A stretch of 64,000 bases of DNA from Achatina immaculata. Taxonomy: Eukaryota > Mollusca > Gastropoda > Stylommatophora > Achatinidae. This document shows positions 1 to 26,200 of this stretch, in pieces; position 1 is the first letter of the stretch, and each line of letters starts with the position of its first letter. The stretch lies in assembly GCA_009760885.1 (NCBI GenBank), contig CM019719.1:30668084-30732083 (forward strand), in the 5' to 3' direction. The notes below the pieces were generated by a model, which was given only the letters and a program-made list of their open reading frames with translations, was not told where the DNA came from and did not search any database. The translations under genes and the position numbers were made by a program.

Positions 1-1096
1 GCTATACAGAGAAAAAAGGTCTGGAGACAGTACACATCCTTGTCGCACCCCTTGTTTTACAGGTTGATATTTTCCAGTTCTATTTTCAACTCGAACTGCT
101 GCTTCTTGCTGCCAGTATAGATGTTTTACAATCCTCAGGTCTTTGCCATCTATATTGATGTCTTCAAGCATTTTAATAATTTCATTATGTTTCACCTTGT
201 CAAATGCCTTGGTGTAATCAATGAAGCATAAGTAGAGATCTTTCTGTACTTCTAAAGCTCTTTCTGTTAGTGTTCGTAAAGCATAAATGGCATTGTGTGT
301 TCCCTTTCCTTCAACAAATCCAAACTGTTCATCTGCTATTTCCATTTTTTTTCTTTTTCCTTGTTCTTCTCATAATTATTCTCAGAAGTAGCTTCGTTAT
401 GTGACATGAGAGGCTGATAGTCCGGTGGTCGTCACATTCCTTTGCACCTGGTTTCTTTGGTAGTGCTATAAACGTGGATTTAATCAGGTCACTAGGAATA
501 TAACCACTGTTGTAAATGTCATTCAGTAACTTGGTTATTATTTTTATTCCTGTCTCCTCTAGTGCCTCTATTTCTTCTATTGTTATATTATCAGGCCCAG
601 TCGCTTTTCCTTTCTTCATGTGTTTGATGGCATCTATGATTTCATCTTCAAGTATTGGTGGTCCCTCATAGTTTTCAGTATCTGGTGTTAATTCTGGTCT
701 GTCTCCTCCATATAGCTCACCGATATACTCTGTCCACCTGTCCACAATGTCTTCTTTTCCCATTAACATTTTACCTTCTTTCGATTTCAGGCATCCTGTG
801 GTATATTTTGTTTTCCTGCCTGTGAGTTCATTAATTCGTTTGTGCATGTTTTTGCTGTCTTTAATATAAGAGTCCTCTATCTGTCTGCACTGCTCATTTA
901 ACCACACTTCTTTTGCTTCTCTGCATTTGTGTCTTATTTCTTTATTTATCTTGTTATATTTTTCCTCGTTATTTTTACTCCTCCTCCTTTTGTCCATCAG
1001 TCCTAAGATGTCGTCTGTCATCCATTTATTTTTAGGGGCTTCTTTTTTTGGTGGTATTATCTCCTTAACAGTTTGGTGGATAGAATCTCTTAACAT
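1..1096 (-). pseudogene. LINE reverse transcriptase, 5' part, frameshifted
   Basis: Continues the endonuclease frame. It reads a basic linker, then the start of the RT domain with KGKATGPDNI and FIALPKKPGAKECDDHRTIS. The frame is lost near 330-345, and the reading continues to the window edge in another frame with EQFGFVEGKGTHNAIYALR, DYTKAFDKV (motif A, catalytic Asp) and GVRQGCVLSPDLFSLY (motif B). The catalytic FADD box would lie outside the window. A pseudogene by frameshift. Confidence 0.8.
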
Positions 1097-1171
1097 TTCC
1101 CATTGTTCATCTATACTATTTATCTTTGCTATTGCATTGTATCTATTTGTTATAATAACTTTGTATTGTTC

Positions 1172-2116
1172 TCACAGTTCTTGGTTATTTTTAAGAAGTT
1201 CTGTATTCAGTTTGATGTTTCTCACTTTTCTGCCTGCTTTCTTTAGTTTTATTCTAACTTTTGCACAGAGTGGATCATGGTCACTATTGCAGTCAGCTCC
1301 TGGCATGGTTTTTGTTGTCAGTAATGCATTGCGGAATCGTTTGTTGATTAATATGTAGTCTATCTGGTTAAAAGTCTTTTTGTCTGGGCTGCACCACGTT
1401 GCCAGTCTTCGAGGATGCTGTTTAAACCAGGTGTTTCCTACAACCATGCTGTGTATTCTTGCCCATTCAATTAATTTATAACCTCTGTCATTCCTCTCCC
1501 CCAGTCCACAGTCACCAACGATGTCTGAAGTTCTTCCTTTACCAACTTTGGCATTAAAATCTCCCATGACTATGGTAACTTCATGTGACTTTGTGTGTTT
1601 TAGTGCTGTCTCTATGTCATTATAAAATAGCTGTACATCTTCTTCAGAGCTTTCAGATGTTGGAGCGTACACTTGTATAATATTTATGTTTATTGGTTGT
1701 CCTTTCAGTTGGGCTAGCAGGACTCGGTCCAAGATGTTCAGATATCCTACAATTGTCCTTGCTGTTTGTTCATCAAATATAATTCCTACTCCTTGCTCAT
1801 GTTTCTCACTTCCTGAATATATTATTGTATATTTATCTGAGTTTATCTTCCCTGCACATGTCCATCTAACTTCACTCATTCCTAATATGTTGATCTTCAT
1901 CCTTTCCATTTCCATCTTTATATTTTCTAATTTTCCAGCCTGGAATAAAGTTCTAACATTCCATGTTGCTATTTTGAACTTGTTAGTTTTGCCACCAGTA
2001 GCTTGATGATGATCTGGCCTCACCTGTGGCTCGTGAGCTGCCCTACCGGACGAGGCTGTTCCAGAGGAACATCCATTAACGTCGTTCATGATGAATCGAT
2101 TATTCTGTTCAAGCAT
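1172..2116 (-). pseudogene. LINE endonuclease domain (EEP fold)
   Basis: A 314-codon open frame. Motifs of the endonuclease/exonuclease/phosphatase fold appear in order: ATWNVRTL (metal-binding Asn), SEVRW (Glu), VYAPT, MGDFNAKVG (Asp and Asn), IDYILIN and SDHDPL (the catalytic Ser-Asp-His). In LINEs this enzyme nicks target DNA to prime reverse transcription. All key residues look intact although the parent element is broken. The frame ends at a TGA, but the same frame continues into the RT region, so the stop looks like a later nonsense change rather than a true end. It should not be annotated as a host developmental gene. Confidence 0.85.
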
Positions 2117-2373
2117 AACTATTCTTGGGAACTACAACAGTGGTTTCCCATTGCCTTCTGTCGGTTTGTGTACGGACTCTCCGCTAGCCTTTGGACTCCC
2201 TGTCCTACCCGCAAGGCAGCGGGAGCGAGAGGTTTTAAGGCGCCTCTGACTCGCCTGGTATTCCCTTCACTGAGCACCTGAGGCACTTTATAGGAGTAGT
2301 AGAGCCACCTACTACCCCACCTCGCTCTCTGAGTGATAAGAAAATAGAGAATTATAATTTCAGGTTGAATGAA

Positions 2374-2685
2374 AATGTATAAACTAGGAAATAAGATGAA
2401 TAGAGCACTTAGCTGTAACTTGTAAGAAGATGTGGCTTGTCCAACGCTTGTTCAGAAATGGGCATGGTGGAGCACAGAGAATGTTTAAATGGAGACTTGT
2501 GATGTGTGATAGGTGGGTCGTAACGTCCTGCGTGTTTTTGTATGATTAAGGCTCACGCCGAAACATCACAACTTTGTAATCATTAAGTAATAAAACTACT
2601 GCTTTTTTCTTAGTTTATACATTTTGGTATCACAGCTTTACTGCAGTACTTCGTGTATAGTTGTATACTTATACACTAATTATTG
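2374..2685 (+). mobile_element. Small element with terminal inverted repeats and 13-bp target duplication, copy 1
   Basis: The 13-bp direct repeat CAGGTTGAATGAA stands at 2361-2373 and again at 2686-2698, as expected for a target-site duplication. Inside, TGTATAAACTAGGAAA (2376-2391) is repeated in inverted form at 2606-2621 with one mismatch, followed by a tail of about 64 bp. The last ~100 bp up to the inverted repeat match copy 2 at 62259-62435, including TGATTAAGGCTCACGCCG. The family is not recognised with certainty; a Penelope-like or other non-LTR-derived element is a guess. Confidence 0.65.
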
Positions 2686-2945
2686 CAGGTTGAATGAAGA
2701 GCTTCTTCTCCTGTATTATGTACCCTGCAGGATGACATTATTTTGATAATGGTAACACGATGGTTCCAAAAATTGGTAATACTGGCCCCTTTGACAGAAA
2801 GATGGGAGAAGTGAAGAAAAGGGAAAGACAGAGAGAATATCAGATTCAGCTGAGGGAGGGAAAAAAGACTGAAGGAATGTGGCTTGTGAGTGGCACCTTG
2901 AAACAGTGAACCACTGATGTAGTGTTTACTAATAAAATAACTTAC

Positions 2946-15884
<12,939 letters not shown>

Positions 15885-16228
15885 CTTGACAATGATTTAT
15901 GACAAAGCTGAGAGTTATCCATACACTTTCGCTGATAAAGTCGTCACAGCTGATCGTAGGTTCCCCTTAAAGCATACTAGACGGCAGACGACATAGATAG
16001 GATTCAGGAAGTTAATGAGACACGACTAGTAAACTGCACATAAAAGTGGATTGGAATAGTTTGGTTTTGTTGAATAATTCTCCTGTATTTCGTACCGTAC
16101 CCTCTGCTGCTGCTGTGTGTATGTGGTAAGGTCTCAGTTTCATCTGTTGTGGACAGCCATGTCTTTCTATACCCGTCCATTTGACTCTGCTTTCAACATA
16201 CATTGATTAGTATTCATTTTCCGGGTGT

Positions 16229-16446
16229 AAGGTAAAGGTAGTCCTGTAGCAAATGCCGTAAGGGATGAAGCGTCTAAAGACATCATTATGTTGGGCCATC
16301 AGAGTAAGAAGTAGGGTGGCCAGTTCACGTTCTCGTTGCCTTTCCTTCCAAGATTTTCCCTGGTACCCATTTTACGAGGCTGAGTCGACTTTGGGACTAT
16401 TTGGTTGCTAGACGAGTGCTCTAACCACTACGCTAGGCGATCCCTC
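16229..16446 (-). repeat. tRNA-derived SINE between the ARHGAP-like and RRS1 starts
   Basis: Minus-strand SINE. The tail shows as GGTAAAGGTAGTCCTG in plus orientation. The head reads TAGCGTAGTGGTTAGAGCAC on the minus strand, like a tRNA A box. It sits in the 1.17-kb shared upstream region of two divergent genes and may affect their promoters. Confidence 0.7.
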
Positions 16447-17050
16447 TTTCTGCCTGACTCATCTTTTTTTTTTTAACTGTGTACATTAGTGGCAGATATT
16501 CCCATACTAGAATTACTCCTAATTCACTCATGCATTTTAGCCGATCATCCAAGACTGTTTCCTACGGAGTGACCACCTCCTTTTGCGTGCACTAATTGTT
16601 TGCTCCACACTCTATGTACAGAGAAATGACAGTAGTCAGTGAACAGAAAAGAAACAAACAAATACATACTAAATTAACTGAAAGTGAAAGAAAAATAAGA
16701 AAAAAGCATAAGAACCAAACCACGAACATGTTTGACAATATTTATATCTAAAAGTGTAAAATCAGTATTTTAGAATAAAAGTGGGGGGACGGGGACAAAG
16801 GATCTACAACGAAATATTTAGGTGCACAATATGAAAAAAAAGAACAGGAATCGGCTTGGTCGGTACAATGTAATAGCAATAAACAAAGCAACATGGAGAC
16901 AATTTTCCACTGCAATTGGCTAATTAGATATCCAGTCATGATAAGATGTACAGCGTACTTTTAAATTTAACATGCAAAATCCTATCCAATTTTATTTTTG
17001 GGGCGTGTTTCCGTTTAACGACCATTTCCGGTTTTAGTAACAGATACAGC

Positions 17051-17205
17051 ATGGCAGAAGTCCAACACGTTGTAGACACCGTCCTCACAAACAGCGAGGA
17101 AACAAAATTTAAAACCACACAAGTTGACAATGTGGAGTTAATTGATTTGGACGAAGGAGTCCTATTAGCATCAAATGAAAACAAAACAGATTTAAAGCAA
17201 TTTAG
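17051..17205 (+). CDS. RRS1: RRS1 exon 1
   Basis: Start ATG 17051 (MAEVQHVVD). 51 codons plus two bases, donor GTGAGA. Confidence 0.92.
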
Positions 17206-20200
17206 GTGAGAAAATGACATGGAAGCAGTTGGGCACCGTTTTTGTTGTGTTAAAAATTCATTGTAAAATTCTTAGCTTTGGTGTGATATAAACAAAATAT
17301 CCATATTCTTTATTTCTTTTTTCAAGAAATTTATACCACACTGAAAGGCTGACAATCTTTGTTGAACATTTCTCTCTTTTCTTAGCCTTGTGCACTTTAT
17401 AAGAAGAAGATGTGTTATATTTATCACCAGGAATAAAATGTTGCGTTTATTACCAAGAGCAAAATATGTTGTTATATCTATCACCAATAGTAAATTATGT
17501 AGTTATACCCCTCCGCGTGTGGTACACGAGACCTGGACATATGCCTGAGAAGCAGAGAATAGGACTACTATATCCTATCAAGCATGATCGTAAAAGGCAT
17601 CTGAGGAGGGTTCGGCATAGGACCAGCAACCCCATCCGGTAAAAAAAAACCCATCAGAAACGGATGCAAAGAAAAAAAAAAACAAGTGCAGGTGAAAGGT
17701 GAGATGCATACCAGGAAATTGAGCTCATGAAAGTTGTGGATGAAGTACAGCCATTGCAAGTCCCTAGTCCAACAGCAGATCTCTTATTAAGGAAAGACGC
17801 TGGTGATGGTTGGGGGATGTGCTCTGAATGACTGGTGACTCATTGCTAGAAATAGTACTGAGGTGGACACCTCAGGGAAACTGGAATAGGATTAGACCAA
17901 AGGAGACGTGGAGAACAACAGATAGGATGTTGAACAATTAGGGGGTGGTGGGGGGGGGGGGGGGTTGGGGTGGGAGTCGAAGTACAGGAGTTTGTGGAAA
18001 ATTCCCATGGAAGCCCCACATGTCTTGGGCACATAAAGGTTCAGAGAGAGAAAGAGATATTCACTACCAGGAGTGTTGTGTTTATGAGCAGGAGTAAGTG
18101 TTACATTTATCACTGAGTTAAATAACATTTTGAGAATTTAGCTCTGGGAAAAAAAAAATATGATCAGGATTTTAAAAAAAAGATGATATAAAAATGTGAC
18201 TCAGGTTGCCGTCAATCCTGACTTCTTTATTGAGTAAGTTTATTTTGATTCTTCAGACAGAATACTGAAGAGACCCTCAGGGAAAGTACACGGGATGCCA
18301 CACAAGCTCTGTTTAATTCGCTTTGGCAGGTGACTACTTAATATACCTTTTGTCTGATATTGGCAGTCATGCCAAGTGTGTATTGTAATCCTTTGATGGT
18401 GCTTTATATTTACTTTATTGTTGCCTTTTGTGTGTGTTATAATATCTGATCTTTTTTCCTTGATCCTGATATTAAAAGCTTATGTTGTCAGTAATTTTGT
18501 CATTCAGTCATGATTTTGTTGAGTATTTATAATCACCAGAAGCCATAATGATAGGCATTAAGACAATCCTTGACGTCTTTCAACATCTCATTTGGCAACT
18601 GCTGTCATACATCTGCATCAGATTGGCCATATTCTTTCTTCATTCTCTACCTTTCCTTCTATGATACTTTCAAGTCCTCTCTTTACCATTCATGCCCAGT
18701 TACTGGTTTCTGTTTCATGTGGTTTTAATTAATGTCTGTTTCTTTAATCACTTGGTTTCTGTCAAATGTCCTTGTTTGCCATCTTAGCTGTAGGTGTTTT
18801 TTTTAAGCATTTTCTGAGAATCAGTGTCGTTTTTACCTCTTGCAGTCTTTGTATTGATTGATCTGGTAGTTTTTGAAGATTTATTTTCATCAGAGCAAGA
18901 TAAACTGCAGAATATACTTTTAGTGCATATTTTTTTTTATATTCAGTGGTAAGTATAGATAACATAGTATTTATATAATTTTCTTGAATGCTGTTTTTAG
19001 CTTTGCTGAATGTTTTGGTCTTAATGTCTGAGACATATCTCTTATCTAATGTTACTAGCATGTTCAAGATATTTGATTGTACTGACCAGCTCCAAGGTCA
19101 TTTCATTTACCTTCTTGTCCTTGTTCCAACTCCTTGGAGCTGTGGGTGGGTGTTCTTTGGAGCCGATGCAGCAAAGGTGTTGAAGCACATGCATCGGGTC
19201 AGATGGGCAGTGAGTTATGGCTGCTATTTTTGCTGAGCTAAAGTGAAGCCAAAAAAAGCAGAGAAGAGTGCAGTGCTTTTTTTTTGTTTTGACAGACTCC
19301 ACCACCATGAGGATTATAGATTCCTTTCCTGTTAGTCAGGCTGAGCCTATTACTGTGGGGGGGAGAGGGGGAGGCACCACCAGCCGAGAGATAGGACAGG
19401 GTCTTCGTCAGATATAGTTTGGCCAGCCCTGATGCCAGCAGTTAGCTGTGAGTCATCTTCACCTCCTTCATTTATTTTAATATTGCACTAGTGGGTTCTT
19501 CTTCCAAGATGGAACTATTGTTTCTCTTTCCTTACTATTCAGGATGAGTCTGTTTTGTTCATTTTATTTCACTACAGAAACTAATACTTTTCTGTAGACT
19601 TTTTTTGTTGAGATTTTTTTTTTTTACTCTTCCTTTGTGTGTTAATTTGCTTTTTCTTCTTTTTTTCCTTCTTGAGATTTGCACTGAGTGATCTTGTTTT
19701 GTTGTGAGTTACACTACTTGGTTCTCACCAAGAATGTTGCTATCATTATTGGGAAGAAAGTCAGACACTTCATTCCATATCATTTAGAACAAGAGTAAGC
19801 AGGTGGCAGGAGTTTGCATGGAAAGTTACCAGTAGTCTTCTTCTTTGTATGCACATTGGTAATGATGTTTGGTACCCTGATTTTTTGCGATGTGCCTTTT
19901 TGCTGGGTACCTCTGACTTCAGCACCTTTCCTTGCTAGGGCAGACTGTGGTCTTGCTTGGACTGCCATGAAGACAGTAGTGTAGGCTGGCCTGGCCAAAC
20001 TTTTGTTTTCCAGCCTCTGGTGGCTGTACTTAAGCCCCTTCATGTCAGATCCAGCATGCAACTGTGGCTGGCCAGATGGCTTTGTGACAGTTCCATAGAG
20101 ACATTCCGACTTTGGTATGAGGAATCTGATGAGTGGCTCAGTGATATCCATTCCCTGCCACCTATAGTCTGCTGACTCTGTTTTATTTACATCATTCTGA

Positions 20201-23200
20201 TAGCCATTGTTGTAAAGACCCATAGGCTTGTCACATCCTGGATTCATTGGTTTCACACCAGATTTTCCTCATCCTCACCGGCGATCCCCATGTCCCCACC
20301 CATCCACCAACCTGACATTACATTTTACAAAAATAACAATTACAATTATTGTTGATTGCTACAAGTTTCTGGGCTACAGTAGTAGGTCAGAGTTTTTAAG
20401 AAAACAGATCTATGTTCCCTGTCTCACAAAGACTATGTTAAGATAAATGTGTTCATAACACAGATGTTCCCAGTGGAGTTACCAGTAGTTTTCTACATAG
20501 AAAAGTTCACATTTGCCAAAATAGTTTTGTGATGTACCTCCAGTAAATTTTTAGCTGAGTCCACAGTTCACCACTGAAAAGATTAGTGAAGTTTGTTGCT
20601 GAACATCATTTTTATTTCATCCATTTACAGCTTCCCATTGAGCAGACTGAGGGCACTTATGTTGTGACAGTAAGCCTTGTTATGTTTTATTTGTATATGA
20701 GAATGTGTGGCTTGGGTGTGTTCACTCACTTATGTTGTGACAGTAAGCCTTGTTATGTTTTATTTGTATATGAGAATGTGTGGCATGGGTGTGTTCACTC
20801 ACTTATGTTGTGACAGTAAGCCTTGTTGTTTTATTTGTATATGAGAATGTGTGGCTTGGGTGTGTTCACTCACTTATGTTGTGACAGTAAGCCTTGTTTT
20901 ATTTGTATATGAGAATGTGTGGCTTGGGTGTGTTCACTCACTTATGTTGTGACAGTAAGCCTTGTTATGTTTTATTTGTATATGAGAATGTGTGGCATGG
21001 GTGTGTTCACTCACCTTACACATTTTTTTCCCCCACATCTTGTCAGTAGATGATGATAGAGAAAATAAAGATATGTGTGGAACACAAGGTGAAGGCTTTT
21101 TTAAAAAAATATGTACGTGTACATGGTAGGAAGTTTATTTCACTTTTTAAATAAAATAATATGGTAATGTCATGCTAATGGCTTATGCTGCTTACTTAAG
21201 TAACTCTTCACAGTTATCAAATTTTCTTTTGCTGAGTTAAGTCCTTGAAGCTGTTTCTCATAGGTACTGAGTTAAGTCTTTGAATCTGCTTCTTGTGTGT
21301 AAACTCGGGTTATAAATGATCCTATACTGATCATTTAGGACTATAGTGTTTGTAGATGACTGAATTTTTTTTTTCATGGCCTGTATTTGCTGCACTGATG
21401 CATTGTTTTCATGTATTAGACTAGAAGATGTATGCTTGACTGCAGTCTTATCTCAAATAAAGGCACCTAGATGATATAGTGTTAGTGCCCATATTTTCCA
21501 CTGACCATGTTTACAAGAGGAGCTAGGTACTCACTTCTACAGCCTGGGTGTCTGGGATGCCTACAGCTGAACTTGACCCACTGACCTTGTTACTCAGACA
21601 CAGGATCTTTCATATGTAGATGTATTTGCTGGGTATTGTATGTGACTTGTATATTTAAAAAAAAATTTTTTTTTCAGCTCCCAGAACCCAAGATTTGGTT
21701 ACCCAGAGAAAAACCAGTAAGAAAATTGTATTTGTTTTATCTGTTGTTTTAAATCTCGGGCTTTAAATATCATCAGTTTTCTATACAGGTGTTCTTCAGA
21801 GTATTCTACCAGTTCATAACTTCTGTAAGTTTCTGTAAAGGAGCCATGTTAGTACAGTGATCACTTGCTTGCTGACCCAGTTTCAGTTTCCACACACCAC
21901 ATGGGGGTGGTCAGACTGTGGCGTGCACAAACTCTTGGGATTCACCCAGCCTTGAGAAAAAATGGATACCAGGGTTAACCTTCTGGGAAGGAGGAGGAAT
22001 GATGCCACTAGCTATGGATTTCATGCTGGTGTCAACACTAGTTAGCATTTTCTGGTCAACTGCTGGCTAGACAGCAGAAGACTTATGGTTTGACCGTGTG
22101 CAATGATGCTGGTTCACAATAAAGGATAGAGTTTTATCTTTTCATAACCACTTTGCAACCTACCTCTCTTCTGGTTCACATGATGGTAACATTTAAACAT
22201 CTTATCAACTATTTCACTATCAAACAAAAAGTCCAAGACCACACAAAAAAATGCTTAAAATTTAAGACACACAGCTGCCATATTTTTTTTTTTAACAGGC
22301 CATAAGGTCTAAATTTAAGCGCAGATAGTGAGTCAAAATTTGAATCTCCAAATCAACAATCAAAATCAGGTTAATGCAGTCAAATTTTTTTAATTAAAAA
22401 AAAAAATTAAGAAAGCCTTTTAAATATGTCAAGATAGTAGTACTTAACTTGAAAATGTAGTGTAATGTTCAAGAATCCACCTGCAACATTACTTCTCCAA
22501 GCCAACAGACAGGAGGCTGGCATTTCCAGTTTATGATGAAGTCTGATTCTTGGGTCTTTATCCAGAAGCTATTTTAACCCTCAGTGACTGTGTTACAAGA
22601 TCTTCACTACCCCACCATCTGCAAAGCTGAAGTTCACAAGTACAGTGAGACCCACCACGCAAAATGAAATCTACTGTCCATATAGAATTTTTTTATGCTA
22701 GTTAATTCCTGACGGACATTGGCAGTCAAAGAATTCAAGCTCAGTTTTAACTGTGATTGTGTTTCTATAAATGATAATTTTATATTTCTCTCTTACTATA
22801 TCATACCTGTAAATTCGAAGTGACCTTATACGATATGGTAACAGTGGTCAAAGTAATATAATGAAGATAACTTCTTGTACCGTCTCACTGGGCGGCAAGA
22901 GCAGCTCGTGTTTCTGCTTCCCTCAGGGTGTGTCATACAAATTGTTAAGTGTGACACACTGGACAAGCGAGGGCGACAAACTTGAAGCATGGTCAATGAC
23001 TTGGTCACATTAATATAAGAAGGCTTATTGAAATGCACCCAACAAACAGATAGGAACTTTAGGAGGTTACAGGCTTGAACAGTAGAGTAGCGTCTTCAGT
23101 CTCGTAAACTCGCAGGCCTCTGGGAGTCATGACCCGAAGGGGTTCACCTCCCTTAGCGTCAGAAGTTTAAAGGGTTGAAACACCGGGGGGGGGGGGGGGG

Positions 23201-26200
23201 GGAGGAACGGGACACTTCTCTGATGATGTGAGGAGTTTTGCTCGCTGCAACTGAGAGTTTTCTGCCTTTGACAGATTTTTTTTTTTAAGATTGTGAGATA
23301 TTTTTGTAAAATTCATCATCCCTAATCTTCTTCTTCTTCTTCGTTCGCATTGTCTGTCTATATCTGCAGTCCTGTCTCTTGGATAAATTTCACTGTTTTT
23401 TGTAACTCATGTATGGAACCGTAGAGCTTATCTTCTTATCCCTAATCATTTATTAATCTTTGCTATAAGCACAAACGTCTCAAAGTCTGTTTGGTCTGTC
23501 TTAAGTTCTCTTATCAGATTTGTAAAATGCTATCTCTGTTTTTCCCCGTCATCTCAACAGTCTTTTCAGTGGCTGACACATAGTGCAGTATTTACATTTA
23601 TTGTCTCTGGTGTTCTCTTAGTTCATGTCAGACTGTCTGAGACATGCTAGTATGTACTTTAACATTTTTTAATTTGTTTACAGATTCCCAAAAAGAAGCC
23701 GTTGACAAAGTGGCAGGAATATGCCAGAAATAAAGGAATCTTAAACAAGAAGAAGTCCAGAATGGTCTGGGATGAGGTGACCAAGGTACGTTGATGTTTG
23801 TCTTTATACAGCAGTTTTTTATGATCAGCCATCCACAAGATCTTAATGAGTGCACTGTTTTAATCTCTTTAGTTTAGCAGTTTTGCTGCAGTTTTTTCTT
23901 CTTCTTTTTTTTTTTTTTTAGCAGGAGTGTTTAGACTGAAACATTTGTGATGGAATTGGAGTTGGTAGAAATTATATGATAGAGTCAGAGCTGGATAGTA
24001 GAAAAATAGGGAAGCGAGAGTCTGTCTTGTTGAGTCAAGGGAAGAAAAATAGGGAAGCAAGAGTTGGACTCGTTGAGGTCGAAAGAAGAAAAATAGAGAA
24101 GCAAGAGTCGGACTTGTTGAGTCAAGGGTCTGGAGATGCTAACTGCAGTCCCATTTTGCAGATTTCTCTGTCTGGTATCAGAGGTAGTTTGTATTGCAAA
24201 AACGGGCAGCAGTTTGTATCATTTTACTAAGATTTTCAACAAGTTGAATCCATCCAGAGAAACTGATATGGCCATGATTTTCTTCCTTTATGTTTGAGAT
24301 GTTTTGTGCAACACATTTGTGTGCCCTTTCTTTTTTTTTTTTCTGCTTTGCCTTTTAGAGATGAACCAAATGATGTGGCTTAACACTCTCTGTAAAGATT
24401 GGCCTGGCTTACATGTGGTTGCCAGCAAGATGACCAGAGAACATATTCTAGAATACTCAGCATATGAGCGACAAAGAAAACGTGTGGCCAATGCTTAGAC
24501 CAGTCAAAAAAAAAAGTACTGTATGGAGATGTACACAGACTCCAGCTGACCACATATTACTTTAGAAGAAAACAAATTGATGTTTGAAAATGATCAAAGA
24601 AGAAGAAGACCAAATAATGGAAAGAGTTTAAAAATTCACATTCAAAGAAAAATTCAGATAGTAAAATTTCAAAGGCAGTTTGTGTTGGACTGTCTAGCAC
24701 AGTTGCCAGTTTATTTCAGTGACATCAGATCCAGTTAGAATTTGAAGCATTAGCGGCTAATTTATAATTAATATTCACCCTCTCTGTAAATTACAGAAAT
24801 TCAAGACTATAAAATGAATTAATATTTTTTTATGTCAAATTTCAAATATTAATAATAGTGTCACTTTTTTGTGAATAGTTCTGTTTCCGTAAATTTTGCT
24901 GTCTGTTTCATATTCAGGTAATCATGAAATCTCTTTTTCATATTTCATCACATGCTTGAAATCAGTTTTCTGTGCATCTCTGTTACTTTTACATTGCACA
25001 TGTTACATACTAGAAATTATATGCATATTATTATTTTTACTAGCAATACAAGCCTCGATGGGGATACCAGAGGGCAAGTGATGATACAAAAGACTGGCTT
25101 ATTGAAGTTCCAGAGAATGCAGGTAGAAATACTGTTTTCCGCTTTTCATTTGATTTTGCCTTTAAAAATCTTGAGATATTTGCAACTGTTCATAATCGGC
25201 TAGGTTGACAGGAGGATCACGTGATTCTTTCTGTTTCACTTATAACGTGTTTCTATTTCACTGACAATGACGTTAACAACATTTAGTTGTTTCAGTTTCA
25301 CTTACGACATTGTGATGTTTCTGTTTCTCAGGGGCATTACTTTTTTCTAGATATTCTATTATGGAAAAGTTCTGCTTGTTAGTCAGATTTCACAAAACAA
25401 TTCCTCACAAACCTTTGCATAGTGGTAGAGATCTTTCTACCATGTGCATGAGAAGCTCTTGGTGGCTGAAGACAGTTGAGAATTTGGCTGCCCTTTGTAA
25501 CTTATTAAACTCGCAGTGCAGGTATCAGATAAGATGTGTTGCTTCGGGGATGTTTCTTTACTGCATGATGGAAGAAAGGCTTCATTAATTGCAGGAGAAA
25601 CTGACTCCCCAAATCCACTAGCATGGCATCTGGTAGCCCACCAAGAGGTTAGGGTGAACTTTACCTGCATCAGAGCTTTGGCTTAGACTGCAGCAATCTC
25701 TAAACATCTTTCTGTAGGCTTTTCTGAGGTTGAAACAATAAAATCGTTTTTTTTTTTTTTAATGATCTGCATCATCTACTTTTGTACTTTAAACCTATGG
25801 GAATTTTTTGTGATATGCGCAGATTTCTACTATTTTTGTATTTGTACTCATTATATATTATATTTTAAAAACAGATTTTTCTTTCAAATAGCTTTTCCAG
25901 TTTCCAACTCTTTCAGATAAAGTTCTGTCTTGCATTTCAGTTTGGTTTTTTTTTTTTTTTTAACATTCATCCTGTTTTTGCCATGGTCTGCAGCATCATA
26001 TGATAACAGTGCCTTTTACCTCGACACATTCACTTTCAGTATGGCTTAATTTTAGGACCGGGTTCACCTTCTCATTTTGGTCTCTGTTCACTCAGTCGGA
26101 TCTCCGTTTATTTCTAGAGAGCACCATTGGAAGGGAGAAGTCTTGGTCAGCTGTGGTTCACCAGCCCTAACATAAACAGTCAGATGTAGATCAATGAGCA

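Larger units (their letters stand above)
1..2340 (-). mobile_element. RTE/BovB-like LINE, 5' part, runs off left edge
   Basis: Non-LTR retrotransposon read on the minus strand. Its order is a GC-richer 5' leader (about 2117-2340), an apurinic/apyrimidinic-type endonuclease (2116-1172), then reverse transcriptase from 1096 to the window edge. Endonuclease and RT are in one frame, so this was a single long ORF. It is now dead: an in-frame TGA follows the endonuclease at about 1172, and a frameshift lies in an A-rich run near 330-345. The endonuclease is of the type often annotated as 'craniofacial development protein 2-like', a misnomer from RTE/BovB elements. The clade name is inference from that resemblance. 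The 3' part of the element is outside the window. Confidence 0.85.

Noticed and set aside
1172..2116. Host gene 'craniofacial development protein 2-like'
   Set aside because: It is a LINE endonuclease in frame with a reverse transcriptase.
2546..2567. Functional hammerhead ribozyme
   Set aside because: Stem II and GAAAC look right, but the CUGAUGA box is mismatched and no stem III/cleavage site could be placed, so only a remote resemblance is claimed.
16946..17050. Upstream in-frame ATG that would lengthen RRS1 by 35 residues
   Set aside because: The added residues are unlike RRS1 N-termini, and the family start fits ATG 17051.
22826..23038. A 70-codon minus-strand frame in RRS1 intron 4
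   Set aside because: No family resemblance and no support from repeats or splice sites.
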